DNA of 64,000 nt. Source: QHXW01 sp963752965 (lineage in GTDB: Bacteria; Acidobacteriota; Terriglobia; Bryobacterales; Bryobacteraceae). A program made the position numbers and the translations under genes. How positions within the stretch are numbered: the stretch's first letter is position 1; each line of letters starts with the position of its first letter. The stretch spans positions 248,001 to 312,000 of the forward strand of contig CAVWAJ010000013.1 of NCBI GenBank assembly GCA_963752965.1, written 5' to 3'. The notes under the pieces were generated by a model. That model saw nothing but the letters and a program-made list of their open reading frames with translations. It was not told the origin of the DNA and searched no databases. This document shows, one piece after another, positions 7,852 through 16,360 of this stretch.

Positions 7852-9587
7852 CAATTGATTGGAAAGGTGGATGCGGGTGGTGTGCTGCCATCCTATTTCT
7901 TGCGATGAGTGTAGACGCACAGGACCGGACGCAGGCGCGGTCGATGGTGATTTCGCGCCAGGGAATTGTGGCTACGAGCCAGACGCTGGCGTCGCAGGCG
8001 GGAGCGCAGATTCTGGCGCGAGGCGGGACAGCGATGGATGCGGCGATCGCGGCGAATGCGGTACTGGGTGTGGTGGAGCCGCTGAGCGATGGCATCGGCG
8101 GGGACCTATTCGCGATTTATTGGGATGCAAAGACGGGCAAGCTGACGGGCATTAATGCCAGCGGGTGGGCGCCGAAAGCGCTGAGCATCGAATACCTGCG
8201 AGCGAAGGGTATCAGCAGCATGCCGCAGAACGGCATTCAATCGGTGACTGTGCCGGGGTGCGTCAACGGTTGGGAGAAACTGCACGGAAAGTTCGGGAAG
8301 CTGCCGTGGCACGATCTGTTTCAGCCGGCGATTTATTACGCGGAGAACGGATTTCCGGTGACAGAGTGGATTGCGGGCGGTTGGGGACGCGCGACGGCAA
8401 CGCTCGAAATGGATGAGAACGGGCGGCGCATTTTTCTGCCGAATGGGCGTGCGCCGGTGGCCGGCGAGGTGTTTCACAATCCGGAGGTGGGGCGGGCGCT
8501 CGAGTTGATCGCGGACGGGGGCGCGGCGGCATTCTATCGTGGGGCGATCGCCAAAGCCATTCTGCGCACGTCCGACAAGCGGGGCGGGACGATGGCGGCG
8601 GCGGACCTGAGCGAATTCGAATCGGAATGGGTGGAGCCGATTTCGACGGATTACCGCGGCTGGAAGATTTATGAGCTGCCGCCCAACGGGCAGGGCATGG
8701 CGACGCTCGAGATGCTGAACATGATGGGGCGATTTCCGCTGGGGTCGTACGGGGCGATGAGCGCGGACGCGTTCCATATCAAGATGGAGGCGCAGAAACT
8801 GGCGTACACAGATTTGCAGCGATATCTGGCCGATCCGCGATATACAGCGGTACCGGTGGCGGGGATTATCTCGAAGAAGTACGCGGCGGAGCGCGCGGGG
8901 CAGATAGATCCGAAGCATGCGCAGTGCGAGGCGCAAGCGGGCGACCCGAAACAATACGCGGGCGACACGATTTATCTTTCGGTGGTGGATCGCGAAGGAA
9001 ATATCGCGTCGCTGATCCAGAGCGTCTATCTTGCGTTCGGGTCGGGTGTGGTGGTGGAAGGGTGTGGATTCCATTTACAGAATCGCGGCGGGCTGTTCGA
9101 GATGGATAGCGCGCATCCGAACGCGCTGGCGGGGCGGAAGCGGCCGTTCCACACGATCATTCCGGCTTTCATGGAGAAGGGGACTACCCACATCGGATTC
9201 GGCATCATGGGCGGGTTGAACCAGGCGCAGGCGCATGCGCAGTTTGTTTCGTACATGGTGGACCACGAGATGAACATTCAGGCGGCGCTCGAAGCACCGC
9301 GATTTACGAAGCTCACTTTTGGCGGGTGCGACGTGATGATCGAGGCGCGGGTGCCGGCTGATGTGCGCCGCGAACTGGCGGACCGGGGGCACAAGCTGGA
9401 GTTGCAGGGGGATTTTTCTAGCTGGATGGGGGGCGGGCAGGTGGTGGTTCACGATTCGGCGACGGGGGTCAATTATGGGGCTTCGTCGCCGAGAAAGGAT
9501 GGGGCGGCGGTGCCTGAGGCGCCGGATTACTTCAAGCGAGAAACCAAGGCAAAAGACAAAGGGCAAAAGGCAACGGGCAAAAGTTAG
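7848..9587 (+). CDS. ggt: gamma-glutamyltransferase
   Basis: Ntn-hydrolase that cleaves or transfers gamma-glutamyl groups of glutathione and related peptides, usually in the periplasm. The 579-residue precursor has an N-terminal hydrophobic segment ending near DAQ that acts as a signal peptide, the family motif GGTAMDAAIAA and LGVVEPLSDGIGGD in the large subunit, and the autoprocessing site at Thr374 in DTIYLSVVD, where the family has T-T-H-x-S; the His is replaced by Tyr. GSGVVVEGCGFHLQN and the GG of GIMGGLN follow in the small subunit. The last 14 residues are a Lys-rich tail encoded by a heptanucleotide repeat (9546-9583), absent from typical family members. Confidence 0.93.
   Translation: MTIDWKGGCGWCAAILFLAMSVDAQDRTQARSMVISRQGIVATSQTLASQAGAQILARGGTAMDAAIAANAVLGVVEPLSDGIGGDLFAIYWDAKTGKLTGINASGWAPKALSIEYLRAKGISSMPQNGIQSVTVPGCVNGWEKLHGKFGKLPWHDLFQPAIYYAENGFPVTEWIAGGWGRATATLEMDENGRRIFLPNGRAPVAGEVFHNPEVGRALELIADGGAAAFYRGAIAKAILRTSDKRGGTMAAADLSEFESEWVEPISTDYRGWKIYELPPNGQGMATLEMLNMMGRFPLGSYGAMSADAFHIKMEAQKLAYTDLQRYLADPRYTAVPVAGIISKKYAAERAGQIDPKHAQCEAQAGDPKQYAGDTIYLSVVDREGNIASLIQSVYLAFGSGVVVEGCGFHLQNRGGLFEMDSAHPNALAGRKRPFHTIIPAFMEKGTTHIGFGIMGGLNQAQAHAQFVSYMVDHEMNIQAALEAPRFTKLTFGGCDVMIEARVPADVRRELADRGHKLELQGDFSSWMGGGQVVVHDSATGVNYGASSPRKDGAAVPEAPDYFKRETKAKDKGQKATGKS
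9546..9583. repeat. degenerate AAGGCAA heptamer array inside the 3' end of ggt
   Basis: Five successive 7-mers (AAGGCAA, AAGACAA, AGGGCAA, AAGGCAA, CGGGCAA) plus AAG end just before the ggt stop codon and encode a basic tail. Related to the repeat at 4620-4638. Confidence 0.75.
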
Positions 9588-9603
9588 GCGGGTGCGATTG
9601 CAC

Positions 9604-10626
9604 ATGGGCGTTGGGGTTTCTATAAGAGAGCTGCGGAAAGTTTATACGTCGCCGCCGCCGATGGCGGCTGGTCCGGCGGGGTTCAGCATGATGGGGGCGC
9701 GTGGGAGTGCTCCGAAACAGAAGAAGGCGTTTGAGATTGTGGCGCTGGACGGGATCTCGCTGGAAATCCAGCCGGGAGAGATTTTTGGACTGCTGGGGCC
9801 AAACGGGGCGGGGAAATCGACGACCATCGGGATTCTGACGACGCGGGTGCGGCCGACGAGCGGTGAGGCGCGGATTGGGGAGTATGACGTCTGGCGGCAG
9901 CAGGTGGAGACCAAGCGACTGATTGGCGTGGTGCAGCAGCGGCCGAACCTGGATTTTTCGCTCACCGCGCGAGAGATTCTGCTGTTCCATGGAGCGTATT
10001 ACGGGCTGGCGAAAGGTGAACGGTCGCGGAGGGCGTCGGCACTGCTGGAACGATTCCAACTCACGACGCGCGCTGACGACATGGTACGCGGTTTTTCGGG
10101 CGGCATGATGCAGCGGCTTTCGATCGCGCGTGCCATGGTGCACGATCCGGAGGTGCTGTTTCTGGACGAGCCGAGCACGGGGCTCGATCCGCAGACCAAA
10201 CTGTTGCTGTGGGAGATCATCCGCGAATACAACAAGAATGGAAAGAGCATTCTGCTGACCACGCACAACATGGATGAGGCCGACGCGCTGTGCCACCGGA
10301 TTGCGATTGTGGACCATGGGCGCGTGATTGCACAGGGGACGCCGGCGGAACTGAAGGCGGCGATACCGGGCGGATACCTGGTGCGGATTCGTGTGGGGCA
10401 GGGGTCGCCGGCATTGGTGGCACGGCTGCAACGGCTGGCGGGGGTCACGGAGGTGCGCGCGGACGGGAACGCGGTGGATCTTTATGCGGATCGCGGGGGA
10501 GCACTGATTGGGGTGATCGTGGCGGCAGTGGGGGAATCCGGCACGGAGCTGTGTGATGTTCACATATCGGAGCCGAGTCTGGAGAACCTGTTTCTGCACC
10601 ACACCGGGAGGAGCCTGCGGGCATGA
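9604..10626 (+). CDS. ABC transporter ATP-binding protein (DrrA/CcmA type)
   Basis: A 340-residue ATPase of the family that pairs with ABC-2 permeases for export of drugs, lipids or polysaccharides. Walker A GPNGAGKS is at about 65-72, the signature FSGGMMQ at about 164-170, Walker B VLFLDEP at about 184-190, and the switch His is in TTHNMDEAD. The N-terminus holds a loop of 30 residues rich in Pro/Gly/Met before the first nucleotide contact, an insertion not typical of the family. The C-terminal 90 residues form the DrrA-type accessory domain ending in EPSLENLFLHHTGR. It overlaps the permease gene by four bases. Confidence 0.93.
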   Translation: MGVGVSIRELRKVYTSPPPMAAGPAGFSMMGARGSAPKQKKAFEIVALDGISLEIQPGEIFGLLGPNGAGKSTTIGILTTRVRPTSGEARIGEYDVWRQQVETKRLIGVVQQRPNLDFSLTAREILLFHGAYYGLAKGERSRRASALLERFQLTTRADDMVRGFSGGMMQRLSIARAMVHDPEVLFLDEPSTGLDPQTKLLLWEIIREYNKNGKSILLTTHNMDEADALCHRIAIVDHGRVIAQGTPAELKAAIPGGYLVRIRVGQGSPALVARLQRLAGVTEVRADGNAVDLYADRGGALIGVIVAAVGESGTELCDVHISEPSLENLFLHHTGRSLRA

Positions 10627-11393
10627 ACGCGAAAACCTTCCTGGCAAAGCTGGCGCGGGACGCACACGTGGCGCGGCGGAACATTTGGGCGCTGCTGACG
10701 CAGACCATGCTACAGCCGTTGCTGTTTACGTTTGTATTTGGGCGCGTGATGACGGGAGCCGGAATGATGCCGGCGAGTTACAAAGGGATGCTGGCGCCGG
10801 GGATCATGGGGATGAGCATGGTGATGACGGGCATTCAGGCGGTCTCAATGCCGCTGATCGCGGAGTTTCAATTTACGCGCGAGATCGAAGACCGGCTGCT
10901 GGCGCCGATGCGGATTGAATGGCTGGCGGTAGAAAAGATTCTGGCAGGCATGATCCAGGCGCTGGTGTCCGGCACGGTGGTGATGTTGGCGGCATGGCTG
11001 GTGCTGGGTGGCGAGGTAGGTTTCAATTTCCACCGGCCGGTGGTGTTTGCGGCGGTGATGGTGCTGGTGGCGCTGCTTTCGGCCGCTGGCGGGCTGATGC
11101 TGGGATGCAGCGTGGGGCAGACGCAGATCGGGCTGATGTTCAGCCTGGTGCTGGCGCCGATGATTTTTTTCGGCTGCGTGTATTATCCGTGGAGCGCACT
11201 CGCCAGATTTCCCGTGCTACAGAAGCTGGTGCTGCTGAATCCGCTGGTCCATGCAAGCGAAGGGCTGAGGGGCGCGCTTGTGCCGCAGGTTCCGCACATT
11301 CCAACTATTGCGGTGGCGGGTGCACTGCTGGTGATAGATGCAGGGTTGATTGTGGGGGGACTGAAGAAGTTTTACGGGAAGGCGGTAAGTTAG
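10623..11393 (+). CDS. ABC-2 type permease
   Basis: 256-residue inner membrane permease with six predicted membrane segments, partner of the ATPase just upstream; ATG 10623 overlaps that gene's stop (ATGA), indicating coupled translation. The segment FTREIEDRLLAPMRIEWLAV is the ABC-2 cytoplasmic loop signature, and the conserved stretch FFGCVYYPWSAL and LVHASEGLRGAL match the DrrB-like subfamily. Substrate unknown. Confidence 0.92.
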   Translation: MNAKTFLAKLARDAHVARRNIWALLTQTMLQPLLFTFVFGRVMTGAGMMPASYKGMLAPGIMGMSMVMTGIQAVSMPLIAEFQFTREIEDRLLAPMRIEWLAVEKILAGMIQALVSGTVVMLAAWLVLGGEVGFNFHRPVVFAAVMVLVALLSAAGGLMLGCSVGQTQIGLMFSLVLAPMIFFGCVYYPWSALARFPVLQKLVLLNPLVHASEGLRGALVPQVPHIPTIAVAGALLVIDAGLIVGGLKKFYGKAVS

Positions 11394-11428
11394 GGGCGGG
11401 GGCGCCCAGCCGACTACCGTTGGGTCTT

Positions 11429-11496
11429 GAATTTTACATTACCTTTTGCAGTATTGCTGGTTAGGGCTGTAAACCGTTAACCTTATCTTTCGGTGT
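11429..11496 (+). promoter_or_regulatory. shared upstream element, left copy
   Basis: A 68-bp sequence that reappears, in reverse complement, at 15089-15154 with 63 of 68 aligned columns identical (three substitutions, two single-base gaps). It ends 47 bases before the amidase ATG. Inside are a GCAGTATTGC dyad and a GTAAACCGTTAAC block. A heptamer GGCACAG follows at 11518-11524, exactly 21 bases after the element, as in the other copy. Could be a promoter/operator or a structured 5' leader. Confidence 0.8.
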
Positions 11497-11543
11497 CGAC
11501 GCCGATCTACGTGTACAGGCACAGAATGGCCTGAATTTGCTTC

Positions 11544-12779
11544 ATGAGGACAGTGCTGACCGGCCCCATTCCCCAGGAACCTGAACCTATGGTGAGCGAT
11601 GCAGTAGTGCGCAGGGTGGAGAAGCGCGCCGCTGTGATCGAGGACGAGGTGGAACGTTTGCGCTTCGTTCGCCAGTCAATTGCCGCGCACGAAGCCGCCG
11701 CCAGGCGCCGGGCCAAGCGTGCTGTGGCGTTGCGTGATGCCTCCCGCCGCCGCTACTATTTATCAGCCCGCATCCTCTTCATGGCGCTGTTGTTTGCAGT
11801 GGCAGTGGTCCCTCAAGCGCCGCGCCGGATGCTGCTTCAGCCCTTGCCCCTGCCACTCGCCGTTCCACACAAAATCGTGGCTGAAGCTGCCGTCCCCAGA
11901 GTCTGGCTGGTGGCGCGCCAGGGAACGGTCGAGACCTACAGCAATGGCCTCCGCATTGATAACGAGTTTCTCACCCGCACACGAGCCCGCTCGTTCCATC
12001 CGTTTGACCGGACGCAGTGGCGCACATCCGGAGCCGAAACCCAGCCCGCCGGGATTGTCTTTCACACCACCGAAAGCCGTATGGAGCCGTTTGAGCCCAA
12101 CCAGAATTCACGGCTGCAGCGTGATGGGCGCAATCTGCTGGGCTACATCGCGCAACATCACTTTTATCATTTCGTGATAGACCGCTTCGGCCGGGTTTTT
12201 CGCGTGGTGGCAGAGACGGACTACGCCAATCATGCCGGGCAGTCTATCTGGGCGGACGACAAGGACATCTACTGGGGGCTGAACCAGAGCTTCCTCGGGG
12301 TGGCCTTCGAAGCGCAGACAGAAACGGAAACCGGAGACTCCAATGACATTGCCACGCGGGCGCAGATTGATGCCGCGCGCGTGCTCACGGAAATGTTGCG
12401 GGCGAAGTACCACATCGCCGCGATGAATTGCGTCACGCACGCGCAGGTTTCGGTCAACCCGCAGACCATGCGCCTGGGGTACCACACCGATTGGGCCGCG
12501 AACTTTCCATTCCGTGAAGTCGGCTTAGTCGACGGGTACGACACACCCATCGCCGCCTTGACTCTGTTTGGGTTCGACTACGATTCCGCATTTCTGCACG
12601 CTAACGGGCGGCGTGTATGGCAGGGGCTTGTCACGGCCGAGGAACAACTCGTCCGCGAAGCGGCCGCTCACGGCACCACGCTCAACCTTTACCAGCGAGG
12701 GCTGCGTCAGAGATTTCATGCGTGGAAGGCGAACCAAGATAGCGCATCTCAAGAAGACGCGGCGGCCGACCGGCCGTAG
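11544..12779 (+). CDS. membrane-anchored N-acetylmuramoyl-L-alanine amidase
   Basis: 411 residues with a cytoplasmic N-terminal helical, charged region (about 18-70, likely coiled coil), one membrane segment (about 73-90), and an extracytoplasmic Amidase_2/PGRP-type domain from about 165. Zinc and catalytic residues are visible: His174 in IVFHTTES, His230, His299 in NCVTHAQVSVNP and the YHTDW motif at 313-317. The domain would cut the MurNAc-L-Ala bond. The inside coiled coil is unusual for this family and could contact cytoplasmic partners, such as the actin-like and coiled-coil proteins encoded opposite. The start ATG 11544 has no clear ribosome binding site; the shared 68-bp element lies upstream. 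Confidence 0.87.
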   Translation: MRTVLTGPIPQEPEPMVSDAVVRRVEKRAAVIEDEVERLRFVRQSIAAHEAAARRRAKRAVALRDASRRRYYLSARILFMALLFAVAVVPQAPRRMLLQPLPLPLAVPHKIVAEAAVPRVWLVARQGTVETYSNGLRIDNEFLTRTRARSFHPFDRTQWRTSGAETQPAGIVFHTTESRMEPFEPNQNSRLQRDGRNLLGYIAQHHFYHFVIDRFGRVFRVVAETDYANHAGQSIWADDKDIYWGLNQSFLGVAFEAQTETETGDSNDIATRAQIDAARVLTEMLRAKYHIAAMNCVTHAQVSVNPQTMRLGYHTDWAANFPFREVGLVDGYDTPIAALTLFGFDYDSAFLHANGRRVWQGLVTAEEQLVREAAAHGTTLNLYQRGLRQRFHAWKANQDSASQEDAAADRP

Positions 12780-12814
12780 CCAGGGTATCGATAGACCTGA
12801 TGCCACGAAATGGG

Positions 12815-13126
12815 CTAGTCACCGATGAACCTCAGATAGATATGGACCTCAGCGGAGCATCGGCGGGCCAATCTCTCGATCTCCGACGCTAACTGCCGCT
12901 GCTCCAACGTCCGTGCCTTTGAAACAACGTCTACCCACTCAGACAGGAAACGTGGAATTTGAAGGTGATTGAAAGCCGTGTCGCCATACGGGTCAATCCC
13001 TGCCAGGATCGGATGAGGGCCGGTCACCCCGCATGGAGGCAACAGATCGCCTAGCAGGTTCGTAGGGTCTTCAATACTTTCGATCCAGCCACCGAATTCA
13101 TCCTGAAGTTCGATACTGAGACCCAT
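12815..13126 (-). CDS. small conserved protein, unknown function
   Basis: 103 residues, soluble, without signal or membrane segment. The pattern MGLSIELQDEFGGWIESIED, then GIDPYGDTAFNHLQ and a C-terminal YLRFIGD end resembles a family of uncharacterised small proteins known from many bacteria including Actinomycetota. TACACT lies seven bases before the ATG on the minus strand, another short-leader promoter. It sits convergent to the amidase gene with 35 bases between stops, between the amidase and the actin-like gene. No function is known to me. Confidence 0.7.
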   Translation of the reverse strand: MGLSIELQDEFGGWIESIEDPTNLLGDLLPPCGVTGPHPILAGIDPYGDTAFNHLQIPRFLSEWVDVVSKARTLEQRQLASEIERLARRCSAEVHIYLRFIGD

Positions 13127-13248
13127 CTTCGTCAGTGTACCGAAGCGAGGCGAGCGGTGGCGTCAAGTACATAAGTGCCTTGGTTCGCCGGGCCGCTCGG
13201 CGGATTCCCAGAGTTCTCCAGGCAGACGGTAGATACACCGTGACCGGT

Positions 13249-14253
13249 TTACGACTCACACAACGTGGCGATGACTGTGCCCTTGGCGGTCGAGTGCAGA
13301 GGGTCGGCGGCGGTGCGGATTTGGGCGAGCTCGATCGGGAAGTCGGAGGCGCGGAGAGCTTTCTCGAAGCGCTCCTGGAATCCGGGAGGCATCGCCGTCC
13401 CACCACTTAGCAGCAGGGGCACCGGCTGTTTGAGTTTGGGCAGCTTCGAGGTATTGGAGAAGGCATCGTGCATAGATTTGACGAGCGATTGGATGACGTC
13501 GTCGTAGTAAACGCTCAATGCGTGATAAGTCTTGTTCTCGAAGAATCCGTTGAAGCGAAATCCCTTCTCCTTCTCCACACGGACGCTCGTGGCCAGATCA
13601 CGGATGGCCGCGGCGGAATTGGTGTCGATATAATCGCCACCTTTCGGGACGCTGAAGCTGATTACCGGGACCGAGAGATACGCCAGGCAGACGTTGCACA
13701 TGCCGCCGCCGCAACTGACGCCGATTCCGGTGAAGTTAGAATCCCCCAATTCGCCATAGACCACCGCCAGGCCTTCGCTGATGCTTTTCGGCTCGTAGCC
13801 CAGGTCGCGCAGGCACTCCCGCAAAGTCGTTTCGTGGAAGGTGAATTTGTCATCGCTCATTCCCGCGGCCGGCGCGGGAACGCTGAAATAGAGCCGCTGT
13901 CCGGGTTTCTTGGCGCGGCCAAGCAGGTGCGTAATGATCTGCCGGATGACCAGCAGGCCGTCGGCCTCGGCCGGGTTCAGAATACCGTCCATCATGGGGC
14001 GGCGGGTTTCGACATGAAACAGCTCAGCGAATTGTTCGGCTTCATTGCCGAACACCAGAATCTCTTTGCCCCGGACCGCGTGGTTGATGCGTTCCTTGGC
14101 CATCAGATTCTCGGCCAGCTTTGTGTAAGGGATGCTGACAAAAGCGTTGAGCTGCCGTTCGTATTGAAAGTTTTCGTCTAAATATCGCGCGGCTACGATA
14201 TGGCTGGTGCCAATGTCGAGACCGAGCACGGGTGATTGTTCCGTCGTTGTCAT
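13249..14253 (-). CDS. actin-like ATPase of the Hsp70/actin fold
   Basis: A 334-residue cytosolic protein with the three nucleotide motifs of the actin/Hsp70 superfamily: phosphate-1 GLDIGTSH (11-18), phosphate-2 GIGVSCGGGMCN (176-187) with KGGDYID after it, and adenosine motif LLSGGTAMPPGF (281-292). The length matches MreB/ParM/MamK-like filament proteins, not the 600-residue DnaK. It is not MreB (no MreB-type membrane or EP-A-A motif: here SEGLAVVYGE). A good GGAG sits before ATG 14253. It is the second gene after the coiled-coil protein gene, 47 bases apart, and probably forms a partner pair with it. Filament formation is an inference. Confidence 0.85.
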   Translation of the reverse strand: MTTTEQSPVLGLDIGTSHIVAARYLDENFQYERQLNAFVSIPYTKLAENLMAKERINHAVRGKEILVFGNEAEQFAELFHVETRRPMMDGILNPAEADGLLVIRQIITHLLGRAKKPGQRLYFSVPAPAAGMSDDKFTFHETTLRECLRDLGYEPKSISEGLAVVYGELGDSNFTGIGVSCGGGMCNVCLAYLSVPVISFSVPKGGDYIDTNSAAAIRDLATSVRVEKEKGFRFNGFFENKTYHALSVYYDDVIQSLVKSMHDAFSNTSKLPKLKQPVPLLLSGGTAMPPGFQERFEKALRASDFPIELAQIRTAADPLHSTAKGTVIATLCES

Positions 14254-14300
14254 AAATTCTCCACCGCCCCTCCTAAGTGCGGGCCTATACGCATCGTCTG

Positions 14301-15035
14301 CTAGCTCCGATGCCGAAACTCCGGATCGTTGTAGGAGGCGGCCAGTTCACGAAAGGCGGCCATCCGATCAGCGGGCTGCTTACCGTTGCTGGTGGGGGCG
14401 CCACTCTGTTTGAGAAACAACGCCACGGCATCGGCGATGCGTTGGCCTTCGTGCTGATTCTTCGCCTGCCAGTTGCGGAAGGTCTCTTTCTCGTGGGCCA
14501 CCTCGTCGATGTTGTGAGAAATCCGCGCTGCGTACTCGGCAGCCGCCCGCTCCGCTTCTGTCTGAATGGTGGCATTATCCTGCGCCTTGCGCGCCTCGTA
14601 CTCTTCAAGGCGTTTGCGCTGGAGGGCTTCGTAAGACGTGATGGCATGCTGGCGGAGGGTCGCGTCATGCAGCACTTCATCAACCTGCACGCCGGCGGCA
14701 TCGAGGGCCATCAGCAGCGAGGAGCGCTTCATCTCCAGGGGCAGGGCCTTGATGTGCTCGCTCTCGAGCATCTCGATGACTTTTCCGATGGTGTAGCCCA
14801 GGCGGGGACCCTTAATGCCCGCCGAGCGGTAGATCTCGTCTAAGGCCGGTAAGTCCAAGTGAGAAGCCGCGAGTCCGTTACCAGACGAGTGCGCGGACGG
14901 CACCGGGCTGTCCGCCGAAGACTCGGTTCGCACGCCGCTGGCCGGCTTCGGCGCCCCGTTGATTTGCTCACTTGAGTTGTCCTGGCCGCGCCAGGATGAA
15001 AGCCATTTGTTTTGCACGCGATTCTCTGCTCTCAA
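14301..15035 (-). CDS. coiled-coil protein, partner of actin-like ATPase
   Basis: 244 residues, soluble. Residues 1-60 are low complexity (Ser/Ala/Pro/Gly), residues about 62-120 contain a compact helical segment (DEIYRSAGIKGPRLGYTIGK), and about 125-200 is a long Glu/Ala/Arg/Gln-rich helix likely to form a coiled coil. No family recognised. The start is uncertain: TTG 15035 or GTG 15017; neither has a strong ribosome binding site. It precedes the actin-like gene in the same direction. The 66-bp shared element lies 53 bases upstream of TTG 15035. Adaptor or nucleator for the actin-like protein is a guess from gene order. Confidence 0.7.
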   Translation of the reverse strand: MRAENRVQNKWLSSWRGQDNSSEQINGAPKPASGVRTESSADSPVPSAHSSGNGLAASHLDLPALDEIYRSAGIKGPRLGYTIGKVIEMLESEHIKALPLEMKRSSLLMALDAAGVQVDEVLHDATLRQHAITSYEALQRKRLEEYEARKAQDNATIQTEAERAAAEYAARISHNIDEVAHEKETFRNWQAKNQHEGQRIADAVALFLKQSGAPTSNGKQPADRMAAFRELAASYNDPEFRHRS

Positions 15036-15088
15036 GCTTTAAATTGGTTTCCAGAAGCTGCTGTGCCCCGGGCCTCCGGCGGCAGTCA

Positions 15089-15154
15089 ACACCGAAAGAT
15101 AGGTTAACGGTTTACAGGCCTACCAGCAATACTGCAAAAGGTAAAGTGAAATTC
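15089..15154 (-). promoter_or_regulatory. shared upstream element, right copy
   Basis: Reverse-complement partner of 11429-11496, oriented the same way relative to its downstream gene. The GGCACAG heptamer (CTGTGCC on the plus strand, 15061-15067) follows at 21 bases, as in the left copy. An IS element inserted about 150 bases further upstream. Confidence 0.8.
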
Positions 15155-15303
15155 CGTTCCCAAAGGTAACGTGCCGGTGAGATCTTTCGGACTTACTCTT
15201 GAGTTGGCTTCAGATGGCACTGCTCAGCTACTTCGCTCAAACTAAAGGGTTTCGGCAGAATGACTCCGCAGCTCGCGCTGTGGCGCGGTGATGTGTTTCA
15301 CGT

Positions 15304-15307
15304 GCTG
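15304..15307. repeat. IS target site duplication, left
   Basis: GCTG immediately before the left IS end, matching GCTG right after the other end. Confidence 0.85.
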
Positions 15308-15346
15308 TGACCTGCCTCGATTTTCTCTACCAACCGTAACTGAGAC
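15308..15346. repeat. IS terminal inverted repeat, left
   Basis: Begins TGACCTGCCTCGAT; pairs with 16664-16702. Confidence 0.88.
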
Positions 15347-15353
15347 GCTCGGT

Positions 15354-16346
15354 CTACTGTAACTCCTCTTTTCCCATCCCGTCGGAGCCGCCCGTCGCAC
15401 CATCCTCCAATGCAGAACGGCACGCAGCGGTCAAGGGCGCGCCGGTTTTTGGCGTGGCGTTAGCGAACCCTTGACCGTGAGTACCGTTCTGCGACCGCTC
15501 ACCTGCGACGGGCGGCTCTGGCGGGATGGGTGTTGTTAACCCCATCCTGTTGGTGGGCTCAGAGCAGGCTTTGGCGAATTCCTCTGGTGTTCGATACGCC
15601 AAGCTGCTGTGTGGCCGCTCCCCGTTGTATTCCATACGCCACCGTTCGATCTTTTCTTTTGCGTCCGTCAGCGTCGTGAACCAGTTGTGATTCAGACACT
15701 CATCACGGAATCGCCCGTTGAAGCTCTCGACATGACCGTTCTGCATGGGTCGGCCAGGTTGAATGTGCAGCAGCGTGATCTGCCTTTCCTCGCACCAAAC
15801 GATAAAGTGTCGGCTCGTGAATTCCGGCCCGTTATCACACCGAATCACTTCCGGCTTCCCACGCTGGCTGATGATCCAGTCCAGCACGCGAGTCACTCGG
15901 CCACTCGACAAGCCTGTGTCGACCTCGACAGCTGGACACTCGCGCGTGAAACTGTCTACGACGGTCAGCATGCGCAGCCCTCGTCCGGTGGCCAAGCCAT
16001 CGGACACGAAATCGATGGCCCATTCCTGGTTGGGCTTGTGCAACAACGTGCCTTCCGGCGCCGGTCTCACCAGCCGCTTCCGTTTCAGCCTTCGTACCGC
16101 CAGATGTTCTTCGCTGTATATGCGGTACACCCGTTGCGCGCTGGCTTGGCATCCGCTGCGCTCCAGCAGCGCGCACAGACGCCGGTAACCGTAGCGCGGT
16201 TTCTGCCGCGCCAGGGCGATCAATTTGCTGCGCAACTCGGCATTGTGGTCCGGCCGCGGCTGATATCGGTAGGTGGTCCGATCCATGGACATGAGCTTGC
16301 AGGCTTGGCGCTCCGAGTATTCATACTCGCTCATCACCAACGCCAC
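15354..16346 (-). CDS. IS3 transposase OrfB (DDE catalytic part)
   Basis: The catalytic half of the transposase. An HTH_21-like region (SERQACKLMSMDRTTYRYQP) precedes the rve integrase core with AIDFVSD (first Asp), IRCDNGPEF (second Asp) and HVESFNGRFRDE (Glu), then the typical NGERPHSSLAYRTPEEFA end. A C-terminal extension of about 60 residues follows. It is probably made mostly as an OrfAB fusion by -1 frameshifting: the frame continues upstream of the first ATG to the A6 run and reads RLELVGLRQDVALVMSEY. Confidence 0.93.
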   Translation of the reverse strand: MALVMSEYEYSERQACKLMSMDRTTYRYQPRPDHNAELRSKLIALARQKPRYGYRRLCALLERSGCQASAQRVYRIYSEEHLAVRRLKRKRLVRPAPEGTLLHKPNQEWAIDFVSDGLATGRGLRMLTVVDSFTRECPAVEVDTGLSSGRVTRVLDWIISQRGKPEVIRCDNGPEFTSRHFIVWCEERQITLLHIQPGRPMQNGHVESFNGRFRDECLNHNWFTTLTDAKEKIERWRMEYNGERPHSSLAYRTPEEFAKACSEPTNRMGLTTPIPPEPPVAGERSQNGTHGQGFANATPKTGAPLTAACRSALEDGATGGSDGMGKEELQ

Positions 16347-16360
16347 ATCCTGCCGCAGAC

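Noticed and set aside
8106..9074. 322-codon minus-strand frame inside ggt
   Set aside because: Arg/His-rich composition of an antisense shadow; ggt is certain.
13135..13410. Plus-strand 91-codon frame between the small conserved gene and the actin-like gene
   Set aside because: Over half lies antisense to the actin-like gene end, with no recognisable features.
11429..15154. The two 66-68 bp elements as terminal inverted repeats of a transposon
   Set aside because: No transposase lies between them, no target duplication borders them, and both keep the same distance and direction to the adjacent gene, which fits regulation better.
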